Shown: in pieces, positions 7,834 through 16,908 of the stretch | Layout of the letters: each line of letters begins with the position of its first letter | Numbering within the stretch: position 1 is the stretch's first letter | DNA from: Bacteroidota bacterium | Lineage (GTDB): Bacteria > Bacteroidota > Rhodothermia > Balneolales > Balneolaceae | DNA length: 64,000 bases | Reading direction: 5' to 3' | Assembly (NCBI GenBank): GCA_009909035.1 | Contig: JAAAOB010000141.1 | Location: 62,001 to 126,000, forward strand | Made by a program: the position numbers and the translations under genes | The notes under the pieces: model-generated | Told to the model about the DNA's origin: nothing | The model's database searches: none | Seen by the model: the letters and a program-made list of their open reading frames with translations, nothing else

Positions 7834-8829
7834 ATGGATCCTGTAACACATGGTGTGGTCGGTGCAATGTCCGCATACCCGGTATCGAGCGCTGAACACA
7901 GGACTCGCGCTTCACTGGTCGGGATGGGGGCGGCCCTGCTGGCCGATATTGAAACCTTTCTCCATTTTCCATCCGACCCGCTCTTCAATCTTGAGATCCA
8001 CCGGCAGTTTACACACTCTCTCATTTTTATCCCGGCCGGCGCTTTGATTGCTGCGTCACTTTTCTGGCTGGTATGTCGTAAATCTCTCACCTTTGGTCAA
8101 ATTTATCTTTTCTCTCTTGCCGGCTATGCCACGCATTGGTTTATGGACCTCATTACAAGTTACGGCACCGAACTTTTGTGGCCCTTTTTGGATACGCGAT
8201 TCTCCCTCAATATTGTTTCGGTTGTGGATCCCGTCATAACCCTGGGCCTGCTGCTGTTTACCGGAGTTGCTCTCTGGAAGAACAGGGGGTCGTACATCGG
8301 GGCAGCCTGGGCATGGCTCCTTTTGTTCCTGCTCCTCGGCTGGTACCAGCATCATCGTGCGCAGCAGGCAGCATTCCTGCTCGCTGATGAGCGCGGTCAT
8401 GCTGTTGAACGCTGCGTAGTGAAGCCAACCATTGGAAATCAGCTGCTTTGGCGCTCCACCTATATCTCCGGCGATACAGTATATGCCGATGCGGTACGAA
8501 CCGGCTATTTTACGCCACCAAAAATTTACGCCGGTGAGAAAGCTCCTGTCGTTGACATATCGGGGGAATTTGACTCTTTTTCGGGCTCCACTCTCTATTC
8601 CGACCTCGAGCGTTTCAATAAACTCTCCAAAGGATACCTGGTACGGCATCCTGAACAGCCGGCGGTGATTGGTGATGCCCGCTACTCTATGCTACCGACC
8701 TCACTGACGCCACTCTGGGGTGTCAGGGCCGATACCGCACGACCGGAATCGCACCTTCCGTTTCTCTACTTCCGGGATGCCGGCACCCGCGTTAGAGAAT
8801 CATTTCTCAGGATGCTACTCGGCAAATAG
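7834..8829 (+). CDS. YdjM/DUF457-type membrane metal-dependent hydrolase
   Basis: 331 residues, five or so membrane helices in the N-terminal 180 residues, followed by a soluble C-terminal domain of about 150. Conserved His/Asp signatures of the family are present: DPVTHGVVG at the N-terminus, LLADIETFLHF, HRQFTHSL, and ATHWFMD. Members are predicted metal-dependent inner-membrane hydrolases; the substrate is unknown and E. coli YdjM is LexA-controlled. Placed 15 nt after dinB, so it may share its DNA-damage regulation, which is inference. The C-terminal domain (residues 190-331) is not one I recognise. Confidence 0.75.
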   Translation: MDPVTHGVVGAMSAYPVSSAEHRTRASLVGMGAALLADIETFLHFPSDPLFNLEIHRQFTHSLIFIPAGALIAASLFWLVCRKSLTFGQIYLFSLAGYATHWFMDLITSYGTELLWPFLDTRFSLNIVSVVDPVITLGLLLFTGVALWKNRGSYIGAAWAWLLLFLLLGWYQHHRAQQAAFLLADERGHAVERCVVKPTIGNQLLWRSTYISGDTVYADAVRTGYFTPPKIYAGEKAPVVDISGEFDSFSGSTLYSDLERFNKLSKGYLVRHPEQPAVIGDARYSMLPTSLTPLWGVRADTARPESHLPFLYFRDAGTRVRESFLRMLLGK

Positions 8830-9002
8830 AACGAGAGCGGAGACGGAGGCCTCTCTTCAGTTTCGCATTTCCATTGGTCCAGATTGAAAACATAAGAAGA
8901 CTCTAACTGGGTTTTTTGTCTGAATTATTGAATTTTGATGACAGAGATTCATGATCTGCATTGGTTCATGCATCCCAATAAAGAAAATTAAGAAAGAGAA
9001 TT

Positions 9003-9173
9003 ATGTCAGCATTTACCCTTTTACTTATTATTGTTTGTGTACTTTCCATCTGGGCAACTGTAGATCTTTTTATGGAAATCAGGAAGGGAGATAAGTTTGA
9101 GCTTTGGTGGGTTTTCATATTCATGCTTTTTCCATTTGTGGGTCCGGTAATCTATTTTCAGTACAAGTATTGA
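9003..9173 (+). CDS. PLDc_N-like small two-helix membrane protein
   Basis: 56 codons, below the ORF track threshold. MSAFTLLLIIVCVLSIWATVDLF is helix one, EIRKGDKFE a short polar loop, LWWVFIFMLFPFVGPVIYFQY helix two. The pattern, with P/GP in helix two followed by YFQYK, matches the phospholipase_D-nuclease N-terminal (PLDc_N) motif found in many small membrane proteins of unknown function. A purine-rich AAGAAAGAGAA precedes the ATG. Alone in its region. Confidence 0.65.
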   Translation: MSAFTLLLIIVCVLSIWATVDLFMEIRKGDKFELWWVFIFMLFPFVGPVIYFQYKY

Positions 9174-9582
9174 TCCCCCCCAGACCCGCTTGTCAAGCCA
9201 TCTCATCATGTCGTCCATCTCCACGGCTCGGCACATCCAAACCATCTACCGGTAATCACCCGTAATCAAAACGCGTAAACACAGCATAGCGTCGTAATTC
9301 TGGTATTGCCCACCTGCTTTTTTCATATCGCCTCGCCTTCAAAAGATGAACGACCGAATGATTACTATCGGTAATCGTTGATGAATCATGGAAAATCTTC
9401 CCAGGAACGAAGTAATGCTGTTTTCTACCCCCAGGCAAGCCCTTAAAAACTCTTTTTGGACTTACTGAAAACCTTGTGGATAATTTATAAAGTTTTCATG
9501 AATATTTGAGTGTATTTGAGGATCAAAATCCATGTTTACAAAGAAACTCCGGCCTTGAAAAAATTAGCGGGAACAAGGAGCT

Positions 9583-9676
9583 GGAATATCTGCGGGGACC
9601 TTTTATCATACCGGCGAGAAACCAATTACCAAGCAATGAACGTGATAGACCATTGATAAAAGGTAGCAGATATTCC
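9583..9676. repeat. imperfect inverted repeat, about 24-bp arms
   Basis: GGAATATCTGC-GGGGACCTTTTATCA (9583-9608) pairs with TGATAAAAGGT-AGCAGATATTCC (9654-9676), with a 45-nt spacer. The extent suggests a small non-autonomous element remnant or a long hairpin RNA. Confidence 0.6.
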
Positions 9677-9714
9677 GCGACTGCCGCTCATTTTTTCACA
9701 GCCTTGATTTTTTG

Positions 9715-9742
9715 GTTCGTTTTGCATCAAGGCAAAATGAAC
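9715..9742. repeat. dispersed hairpin GTTCGTTTTGC/GCAAAATGAAC
   Basis: Eleven-base arms with one mismatch and a 6-nt loop. An overlapping alternative pairing, GCCTTGAT (9701-9708) with ATCAAGGC (9726-9733), is mutually exclusive with it. The same architecture, GATACTTTTTG/CAAAAAGTATC, recurs at 40963-40988, so this is probably one dispersed repeat family. Confidence 0.6.
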
Positions 9743-9910
9743 AAGTAAATATTTAAAAGCAGTTGAGTCTATTTTCTACCCACAGGGATCTCCGTAAAAA
9801 CTCTTTTAAAACTTTTCTCCTCTTTCCATCGTCTATCAAACAGAACCGGTTCTTACGGAGGTATTACACGATGTTACCACATTCATGAACTGTTTACTGA
9901 ATTGGAATCC

Positions 9911-10486
9911 ATGGACGATGTCCTTCTTATTAAAAAGTTCAACCAGGGCGATACCCGGGCATTTACCAAGCTTGTGAATCGCTGGCACAAAAAGGTTTAC
10001 CGGTTTGCCTACCGGTTTTTTGCTGATGCCGACGAGGCAAACGAGATCACTCAAAAAACCTTTATCAAAATGTACAGCAAGCTGAATGATCTCGACGATC
10101 CGTCCCGGTTTGGAGCTTGGATCTACCGTGTAGCGAATAACCTTTGTCTTGACGAACTAAAGCGGGCCGGCCGCCGCAGATCCTCCCCGCTTGAAGCCTG
10201 GGTGGAACAACAAGGCGGGCTTGAGTCGGACGAGCAATCTCCCATGGCCGCCCTTCAGCAGAAGGAGCTTGGAGAGATTATACAGCAGGCTCTGCTGGAA
10301 CTACCGGATGAACAGCGCACGGTCATTATTTTGAAAGAGTATGAAGGGCTGAAATTCCGCGAAATTGCCGAGATACTGCAGGAGCCGGAAAGCACGGTGA
10401 AATCCCGGCTTTACTACGGGCTAAAATCAACGCGTAGAGTTTTAAAGAGCTGGAACATTGAACATCACTATTTGACCAATGACTGA
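9911..10486 (+). CDS. ECF-type RNA polymerase sigma factor
   Basis: 191 residues from ATG 9911; the track's TTG at 9902 adds three residues (MESMDD) and is less likely. Sigma region 2 runs from FTKLVNRWHKKVYRFAYRFF to DLDDPSRFGAWIYRVANNLCLDEL; region 4 from LPDEQRTVIILKEYEGLKFREIAEIL to STVKSRLYYGLKSTRRVL, a complete helix-turn-helix for -35 recognition. A short acidic linker joins them. Directs RNA polymerase to an envelope-related regulon. Its stop overlaps the next ATG by 8 nt, and that next gene has the form of its membrane anti-sigma factor, so activity is probably held in check at the membrane. Confidence 0.9.
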   Translation: MDDVLLIKKFNQGDTRAFTKLVNRWHKKVYRFAYRFFADADEANEITQKTFIKMYSKLNDLDDPSRFGAWIYRVANNLCLDELKRAGRRRSSPLEAWVEQQGGLESDEQSPMAALQQKELGEIIQQALLELPDEQRTVIILKEYEGLKFREIAEILQEPESTVKSRLYYGLKSTRRVLKSWNIEHHYLTND

Positions 10487-11165
10487 AAAAGAAGCACAAG
10501 AAAAACTGATGGACTATCTCTACGATGAGATGGATAGCGGCGATAAACAAGCGTTTGAAAAAATTTTATCGAACAGTCCTAAACTCAGGAAGGAGCTTCA
10601 GGAGCTGCGTGCCACACAGAACCTGTTGCGCGATGAGCCGGGCGAGGTACCGCACAGGGATCTGTTAATGCTCCAGCCGGAGTCCCCATCCGGTCATGAC
10701 CATCAAAAGAGAAAGCGGCCATTTTTCTACCTTAAGACCGCAGCTGCTATTGCCGCCACAATCCTGCTGACACTACTTGCGTTCTCTTTTATCGATCTAA
10801 AGGTCCATCAAACCGACCAGGGGCTGCTGATCGCATTTGGGGATCAGCCGGCAGCAGCCGAGGAACCAGCGGAGCCACAACTTACCGAGGAGGAGGTTTA
10901 CGGGCTGATACGTGACATGCAAGTGGAAAACAGACAGGTGTTTACAAATATCCTGGAGGAGACCCGCCAAGAGCATCAGCAGCAGATGGAAAACGTTATT
11001 TCGTCACTCACGGCGTATTACGACCAGAGACGACAGCAGGATCTTGTTCTAATCAGCGAGGGTCTTGCACAGCTTGAAGAAAAAACCTACTACCGCTTCC
11101 TGCAGACTGAAGAAGCTTTTGAAGATCTTATACTTGCACTTAATTATTCACAACCCGAGGAGTAA
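10479..11165 (+). CDS. membrane anti-sigma factor-like protein, no zinc motif
   Basis: 228 residues. Overlaps the sigma gene (ATGACTGA). The N-terminal 50 residues, EAQEKLMDYLYDEMDSGDKQAFEKIL, follow the helical anti-sigma pattern but lack the HxxxCxxC of zinc anti-sigma domains. One membrane helix lies at about 82-104 (AAAIAATILLTLLAFSF). The periplasmic part is acidic, then Gln/Glu-rich and coiled-coil-like (ETRQEHQQQMENVIS). Predicted to bind the sigma factor in the cytoplasm and sense an envelope signal outside. Assignment rests on position and topology. Confidence 0.7.
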   Translation: MTEKEAQEKLMDYLYDEMDSGDKQAFEKILSNSPKLRKELQELRATQNLLRDEPGEVPHRDLLMLQPESPSGHDHQKRKRPFFYLKTAAAIAATILLTLLAFSFIDLKVHQTDQGLLIAFGDQPAAAEEPAEPQLTEEEVYGLIRDMQVENRQVFTNILEETRQEHQQQMENVISSLTAYYDQRRQQDLVLISEGLAQLEEKTYYRFLQTEEAFEDLILALNYSQPEE

Positions 11166-11168
11166 ATG

Positions 11169-12392
11169 ATGAGTACCACCACTAAAACAACCTTGTTGAT
11201 GATCGTCATGATGATACCTGTATACCCACTTTTTGCACAACATACAGGAGAAGAGATGGAACAGGATTTACGAATTTCCGAAAGCATTCTTGAGGAGATG
11301 TTCGATATCCGGACCAACAGATTTGTTCAGTACCACCGGGGGGGAGACGGCGTGGCCGGACAGTACATTCCGGGATACGGCATCCATTTCAGAATCAATG
11401 CTGCCCTCGATTCCACACCGGAGGCTGTACGCGTAAACGTTACGGGGCACGCACAGATTGAGCGCGCCGAAGAACCTGATTCTACCCAAAAAACGAAGAA
11501 CGAGCGGGCCATTGTAGAAGAGCGCTTTATGGATTATTTCAAAAATTACGCCTCCCTTTTGCGAAATATCCCCGACTCGGAGTTCGTTCGACTGTCGTTC
11601 GGTGTGGGCGTGATTCCCCTGCAGGGGTCTTTTTTTGACAATCATCACACCGGGCGTCCCACGTTAACCGCATGGGCACGCATGGCGGACATTCGATCAT
11701 TTACCAAAGGCACCCTGGCTGAACCGGAGTTTGAGAACCGTATCCAGGTTGAAGATTTATCCTCAGTGGAAACGCCGACAGACCAGGATGTATTCAGATC
11801 TATTCTTGAAACAGCTATGGAGAAGGCCGATGTAGAACATATTCAATTGCGACGGACCTCCGGGCCGGAATATCTCAATGGCTTTGGGCTCAGCTACCAG
11901 GTATCGGCATCCCTCTCGGCATTTCCGTTTTGGGGTGAGGGACTTCGAGACCTGGATATACGAGTTGACAGCCTGGCTACCACATGGTCCGATGCGCTGC
12001 AAACAATCGGCCAAAAACTTACCCCCATGGCTGTGAGAATTGACAGCATGTTTAACCCGGGTAAATACAACGGCAACACAGACAGCCTGATTAGCGCTTA
12101 CCAGGACAGCATTCGAGAGTCCACCCGGTCACTGCGCATACACCTTGAAAAAGAAAACCTGCCGGATGAGGTTGTGCGCAAGGAGATCTCTGCAATTCAC
12201 GACAAACTTGCGGATACCGTTGCGGACTATGGCCATACACTTCGCTCCCTGGATGACGAGGAGTTGTTGATGATCACCATCCACTGGAATAGCAGACACC
12301 CCGAAATGCCGATTCGGTCGGAGCTTCGAATTCGAAAGTCAGAATTGATCAGCGGAACATCACCGGAGATCCGGGTCATCGGAAAAGAGTAG
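11169..12392 (+). CDS. secreted protein of the sigma/anti-sigma operon, unknown function
   Basis: About 407 residues with a signal peptide (TTLLMIVMMIPVYPLFAQ, probable cleavage after FAQ). GAGGAG at 11157-11162 is 6 nt before the second ATG (11169), preferred over the track's 11166. It follows the anti-sigma stop directly, so it is the third gene of one operon. No family recognised. It alternates beta-like stretches with a charged central helix (SIRESTRSLRIHLEKENLPD). Likely periplasmic, and possibly the signal-sensing partner or a product of the sigma regulon. Confidence 0.7.
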   Translation: MSTTTKTTLLMIVMMIPVYPLFAQHTGEEMEQDLRISESILEEMFDIRTNRFVQYHRGGDGVAGQYIPGYGIHFRINAALDSTPEAVRVNVTGHAQIERAEEPDSTQKTKNERAIVEERFMDYFKNYASLLRNIPDSEFVRLSFGVGVIPLQGSFFDNHHTGRPTLTAWARMADIRSFTKGTLAEPEFENRIQVEDLSSVETPTDQDVFRSILETAMEKADVEHIQLRRTSGPEYLNGFGLSYQVSASLSAFPFWGEGLRDLDIRVDSLATTWSDALQTIGQKLTPMAVRIDSMFNPGKYNGNTDSLISAYQDSIRESTRSLRIHLEKENLPDEVVRKEISAIHDKLADTVADYGHTLRSLDDEELLMITIHWNSRHPEMPIRSELRIRKSELISGTSPEIRVIGKE

Positions 12393-12427
12393 CACGACCA
12401 CATACGTACCTCAATAATTCACTTTTA

Positions 12428-12466
12428 AAGCTGGCCGGGCTGACCCCCGGCGCAGCTTCTTTTTTT
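12428..12466 (+). terminator. intrinsic terminator of the sigma-factor operon
   Basis: AAGCTGGCCGGG, loop CTGAC, CCCCGGCGCAGCTT, then C and seven T. Located 36 nt after the stop of the third operon gene, correctly oriented. Confidence 0.85.
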
Positions 12467-12647
12467 GGGCTTCTGCTCTGAACACGTCTGGTTCAGATTC
12501 ATATCATGCCGCCCAACCGCTGCGCGCCATTCATACTCTTCCCCGGGGATGCCGGTCATTGTACGAGTTTGCACCGAATCCATACATTCATGAAATGTTC
12601 ATTGAAAGCGCCTATATTGGGCAGTCTCCAAACCCCCAAACCGTTTC

Positions 12648-13901
12648 ATGAATAAACCCGCGCTGGCAACTGTTTTTTTAGTCGTTATGATCGACCTGCT
12701 CGGGTTCGGAATCGTACTGCCTCTGCTTCCTTTTTACGCCCAGGAATTTGCGGCTTCGGCGGTCACGATCGGCCTTTTGTACAGTGTCTACTCCTTTATG
12801 CAGCTCATCTTTTCTCCGATCTGGGGGAGTTTATCCGATCGTATTGGCCGGCGGCCGATCATGCTGATGAGCACATTTGGTGCAGTGCTCGCCTACATCA
12901 TTTTCGGGCTGGCGGAAACGCTTGGCGTTCTATTCTTTTCGCGAATTATTGCCGGTGTGATGGGCGGCAACATTTCCACAGCACAGGCCTACATTGCCGA
13001 CATTACGGATAAAGAAAACCGCGCGAAAGGGATGGGGCTGATCGGAGCTGCATTCGGGATTGGGTTTGTTGTCGGGCCCGCCTCCGCCACGCTTTTGATT
13101 CATTCTACATTTCACGACTTCGTAGCCGGCGCAGGTCTGCCCGAATTTGCTGACTGGATGAGCGCCAATAAGTTTGCATTGCCGGGGTTTTTTGCCGCCT
13201 TCCTTTCCTTCTGCAGTTTTTTGATGGTCCTATTAAAACTTCCGGAAACCGTCGACACGAGCCAGAAGCGTTCCTCCGGGATGAGCCGGCCAAGCGTGTT
13301 TACCCCCCGGTTTTGGCGGCAGCTCTCGCAGCAGAAAAGCATCACCTCTCGCGGCTTCCTGATTCCGCTTGTGATCGGTTTTTTCCTACTCTCATTCGGG
13401 GAGTCGAGCCTCTACAGCGCCTTTCCGCTTTTCGCCGAACAGGAACTCAGCCTGACGGCTGAACAGGTGGGGATCCAGTTCTTTTATATCGGTATTGTTG
13501 CCGTTGTGATCCAGGGATTTCTGATCAAGCCGCTGACCAACCGCTTCAACGAGGAAAAACTTTTTCTTACCGGAAACGGCCTGATGATTGTGGGCTTGGC
13601 CTGTATACCGCTGGCCGCCTCCATGGTGCAGCTGGCCCTTGCGCTCTGCCTGATGGCCGTGGGCAAGAGCCTGAATACACCGACCATCACCAGCCTCATC
13701 TCTCAGGAGGCAGATGAAGAGCATGTAGGAGCCGTCATGGGAACCGCCCAGGGGATGTCCGGACTTGGGCGCATGATTGGCCCCACCTGGGGAGGAGCCC
13801 TGTTTGCCATTGCGTTCGGGCTGCCGTTCGTCGCCACCGCCGCAATTGTGGGGGGTACGCTCTGGATTGGGTGGAAACTGCAGGGCACCGGAAGCCGGTG
13901 A
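12648..13901 (+). CDS. MFS transporter, TetA/multidrug-efflux type
   Basis: 417 residues, 12 predicted membrane helices. N-terminus VVMIDLLGFGIVLPLLPFYA and motif A GSLSDRIGRRPIML between helices 2 and 3 are the TetA-like drug:H+ antiporter signatures; motif C-like GIGFVVGPA lies in helix 5. The central cytoplasmic loop (after LPETVDTSQKRSSG) is of normal length. Exports an unidentified small molecule; resistance cannot be inferred. Single gene, converging on the DUF5916 gene with 24 nt between. Confidence 0.85.
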   Translation: MNKPALATVFLVVMIDLLGFGIVLPLLPFYAQEFAASAVTIGLLYSVYSFMQLIFSPIWGSLSDRIGRRPIMLMSTFGAVLAYIIFGLAETLGVLFFSRIIAGVMGGNISTAQAYIADITDKENRAKGMGLIGAAFGIGFVVGPASATLLIHSTFHDFVAGAGLPEFADWMSANKFALPGFFAAFLSFCSFLMVLLKLPETVDTSQKRSSGMSRPSVFTPRFWRQLSQQKSITSRGFLIPLVIGFFLLSFGESSLYSAFPLFAEQELSLTAEQVGIQFFYIGIVAVVIQGFLIKPLTNRFNEEKLFLTGNGLMIVGLACIPLAASMVQLALALCLMAVGKSLNTPTITSLISQEADEEHVGAVMGTAQGMSGLGRMIGPTWGGALFAIAFGLPFVATAAIVGGTLWIGWKLQGTGSR

Positions 13902-13925
13902 ATCGTTGGCTGACTGCCCCTTTCG

Positions 13926-16145
13926 CTAAAACCTGTGCGTATAATTGATCTTCGCTGCACCCTGAATCTCGATCGGTTCAAACTGTTCATCAACTTCAAT
14001 CCAGTTGTGGGTATACACCAGGAATAGATCAGACCCCGTGGTAATGGTCCAGCGAAAACGGCTAAAGAGCCCCAACACACCGCTTACGTCATCATATTGT
14101 ATGATATTTGTGAATGCCGTATTCGGGGTAAAGTCCGCATCGCCCCGGAACCGGAACAAATTTGTCGCAAAGTTTACTTCGGGCAGCGAAACATCACTTC
14201 TATTCCAATCCGCCGTTAAGTTAATACCCGGAAAGGGCCGCAGAGTACCAAAAAACTGGTACCTGTTTCTGTTGCCGGTCCAGAATCCCTGGAGTGTTAC
14301 CTCTGCACCTCCCGAAATTTTGCGAAAAGATGCCGTTTCTACCTCGGCATTTAAGCTCCAGCTGTAGTAGTCGCCCGGCGGGATAATCACGCGTCCATCC
14401 CTCAAAATATCGAAACTTGTCGTGAGCCGTTCAAAATCCCGACTGAGGCTCATTTCAACTTCATCCCCGCTCTCGAACTCAATGTCGAATGGTGTATATC
14501 GGATATTGATTGTTTCAGGCTCAAAGTCCAGGTTTGTCAGATATTCGTACCGAAGACCGCTTTCCCAGGATCGAATCACGCTGCTATTGCTAACTATTTT
14601 TTCGTACTCAATGGTGGGCTGTAATCTTCGAAAGCCATTCCGTTGGGTGAATCCTACCGCGGGGTTGAAGGACTCCCCGAACTCCCTGTACGACATCGAT
14701 CCTGAAAATGGAAAATTCGGGTAGTTTATCCGTATTCCGCGGCTGGTTCGGTCCCAGAATGAAGACTGTTCCAGCGGCCCGTTTTGATTATGCCAGACAA
14801 AAAAGGCCTGGAATTGAACATTTTTATCTCCCAGGAAACGTGAGGTGCCAAAATCCATATCGGCACCAAGCGTATGGCGATCATCAACAGCTGCTTCATC
14901 AAGTGTTGCCCGACGCGTATAGATCAGCCCCACTTTGCTTTCCGAAAAAAGATTCTGTGAAACCCGTGCAGCCGTAAAATCCTCCCGGTTTATCTCCCCT
15001 TTCGCGCCGGTCCGGATCTGGTAAAATCCCATATTGGTATTCCCCTCACGCCCAAGAAGCCGGATGCCCGCATTCAGCGGTATCGATTCGCCATCCTCGA
15101 GGCCGATTCTCCGGCTGAAAAACGGCTCAACACCACTTGACGGGGCAAAATTAAAGATTGTGGCTCCTTCCAGGAAAAAGTTTCTCTGTTCGGGAAATCG
15201 AAGCGGGAATCGAGTGAGGTTTACACGGCGCTGGTCCACTTCTGTCTCCGCAAAATCCGTATTGATGGTCAACGATGCACGAACACTCGGGGTAATACTA
15301 TAGGCGGCATCAAATCCCGTATCAAATGTCCCCGAATCGCTGCTCACACCGTCGGTCCACCTGCGATTGCCCGTGGTTGTAACGTAAGGATTCACCTCAA
15401 GGCCAAGGCCTTGCGACATGCCGCTGAGTCCCTGCAGAGTGCCCGCATTCTGGGGGCGAAACAGCCCCTGATTTCTGCGCCAGCCCGCCCAAACAATCTC
15501 CTCATTGTTGCGCCGGACGGTGCGCTGAAAATTTATCCCCCACCGGGTGTTTTCCGGATCGAAATCAAGTGACCGAAAGGGTATTCGAATTTCCGCAACC
15601 CACCCGTCTGATGTAATCGAGGTTTGTACGTTCCAAATTCCATCCCAAGATTTATTCAAGTTGGTACCCTGGCCTACCGTTAACAACCCATCTCCACGAA
15701 GAGCCGCCGGGTTGGTTTCAAAAAAGTAGGCGTTCCGGCCATCGTTAAACGTATCCAAAATCCACATAAACCGATCATCGGTGCCTAAACTTCTATCTTT
15801 TCTTTTTTGATAGGCAAGAATTCTGGATGGTTCGCTGTCAAAAAGCTTTGCCCCGATGTAAAGATATGTATCGTCAAAGGCTACAAAAATTTCAGTTCGC
15901 TGGGAGGGAGCACCTCCCTCATTAGGTTCTTGCTGACGAAAATTGCTGGCGGGCCGAATCTTGGTCCAAAACGATTCATTTAACTGGCCGTCAAGCTCTA
16001 CCCCCTCGTTTTGGGCCAGCTTGTACGCGTTGATTTGGTAGGTTTCCGAATCGCTTGCCGTTCCGCCCGTGGTTTGAGCAAGAATATCAGAACCAGACAA
16101 AAGGAGGAGAACCGGCAACCAAAAGAGCAGGCGGAAATTAATCAC
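13926..16145 (-). CDS. DUF5916 / CBM9-like outer-membrane protein
   Basis: 739 residues. Signal peptide (LLFWLPVLLLLSGSDILAQ), then a carbohydrate-binding-family-9-like domain (about 35-240: ELDGQLNESFWTKI, YLYIGAKLFD, GWVAEIRIPF), then a long region of amphipathic strands ending in YTHRF, typical of an outer-membrane beta-barrel with C-terminal Phe. This arrangement is the DUF5916 family common in Bacteroidota and relatives. No reaction is established; a role in binding or transport of a glycan or other polymer at the surface is possible. Monocistronic. Confidence 0.82.
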   Translation of the reverse strand: MINFRLLFWLPVLLLLSGSDILAQTTGGTASDSETYQINAYKLAQNEGVELDGQLNESFWTKIRPASNFRQQEPNEGGAPSQRTEIFVAFDDTYLYIGAKLFDSEPSRILAYQKRKDRSLGTDDRFMWILDTFNDGRNAYFFETNPAALRGDGLLTVGQGTNLNKSWDGIWNVQTSITSDGWVAEIRIPFRSLDFDPENTRWGINFQRTVRRNNEEIVWAGWRRNQGLFRPQNAGTLQGLSGMSQGLGLEVNPYVTTTGNRRWTDGVSSDSGTFDTGFDAAYSITPSVRASLTINTDFAETEVDQRRVNLTRFPLRFPEQRNFFLEGATIFNFAPSSGVEPFFSRRIGLEDGESIPLNAGIRLLGREGNTNMGFYQIRTGAKGEINREDFTAARVSQNLFSESKVGLIYTRRATLDEAAVDDRHTLGADMDFGTSRFLGDKNVQFQAFFVWHNQNGPLEQSSFWDRTSRGIRINYPNFPFSGSMSYREFGESFNPAVGFTQRNGFRRLQPTIEYEKIVSNSSVIRSWESGLRYEYLTNLDFEPETINIRYTPFDIEFESGDEVEMSLSRDFERLTTSFDILRDGRVIIPPGDYYSWSLNAEVETASFRKISGGAEVTLQGFWTGNRNRYQFFGTLRPFPGINLTADWNRSDVSLPEVNFATNLFRFRGDADFTPNTAFTNIIQYDDVSGVLGLFSRFRWTITTGSDLFLVYTHNWIEVDEQFEPIEIQGAAKINYTHRF

Positions 16146-16281
16146 AGATTTGGAATTAGGTTTAAAAATTTGCCTGGAAAAGTAAGCAATCCACCTTTAA
16201 ATAACGATTTGAATGATCCCGCCGGGTACATCATCTACGGCATGATATCATCATATCAACCCGTCCGGGTGTTCATCTGCT

Positions 16282-16794
16282 CTATTCATTTGATTGATGA
16301 TACTCCTCAATGAATGTATCCACCACTCCAATGGCAGCATCGCGGATCACATCAATCCTGTCATACGATACGAGTCCTACCATAGCGGTTTCCCAGGTGC
16401 TGGCCGTGGTCTGCAGGTCGCGATTCAGCGTCAGCTTTACCGGCTGGTAGAGGCGCAGACGGATAGAAAATGGGATCAGGCCGTTCTCCATCTCCATTGC
16501 ATTGATGTGCAGGTGCAGAAACGGAATATCCGCTGACGAGCGCACCTCTTCGTCAGCAACATACCGCAGATCGGCCTCAACCATCCGTTTGACCGCATCC
16601 TGGCGAATGGCGGAGGGCGTCAGGTCTTCATCATCAGCAATTGTGCGGCTGCCTTCAATATTTGCGGTAAACCCAACCTCCCGGAGCCCTTCCAGTGAAA
16701 TCTGTTCGCGCACAACTTCATTTTGAGCGTTCAGAACCGCCGGCAGCATCAGTACGGTGAAACATATCGCGTATAGTTTGGCTACTGTTTTCAT
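16282..16794 (-). CDS. periplasmic protein of unknown function
   Basis: 170 residues from the ATG at 16794 (KTVAKLYAICF), preferred over the track's 16833 start because it has AGAGAAG 5 nt upstream and begins a proper signal peptide ending LNAQ. The mature part is a small alpha/beta domain: LREVGFTANIEGS, FLHLHINAMEM, IRLRLYQPVKL. No family recognised with certainty. Sits between a DUF5916 gene and a GNAT gene on the same strand. Confidence 0.65.
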   Translation of the reverse strand: MKTVAKLYAICFTVLMLPAVLNAQNEVVREQISLEGLREVGFTANIEGSRTIADDEDLTPSAIRQDAVKRMVEADLRYVADEEVRSSADIPFLHLHINAMEMENGLIPFSIRLRLYQPVKLTLNRDLQTTASTWETAMVGLVSYDRIDVIRDAAIGVVDTFIEEYHQSNE

Positions 16795-16908
16795 AATTCT
16801 TCTCTTTGGTTTTTCGGGGCCGTTTCGTTTCATAACGACCCAGGTTGAAACTCATTTTGTTCGCAATCGGGAGCGGCAGATAACACTGGGTGTCCTGATC
16901 GGTGCCAG

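Larger units (their letters stand above)
9174..9910. other. gene-free region with several repeats
   Basis: About 740 bases without a credible gene. It contains two copies of a CTACCCnCAGG...TAAAAACTCTTTT motif (9421-9460, 9773-9810), a 24-bp imperfect inverted repeat (9583-9676) and a TTTTGC/GCAAAA hairpin (9715-9742). ACGGAGG at 9855 precedes a five-codon frame (MLPHS) just ahead of the sigma factor gene. The track ORFs here resemble nothing. Confidence 0.55.

Noticed and set aside
9871-9888. Five-codon frame MLPHS with ACGGAGG upstream of the sigma factor
   Set aside because: Too short, with no regulatory codon run or hairpin pair; recorded only as a curiosity in the gap entry.
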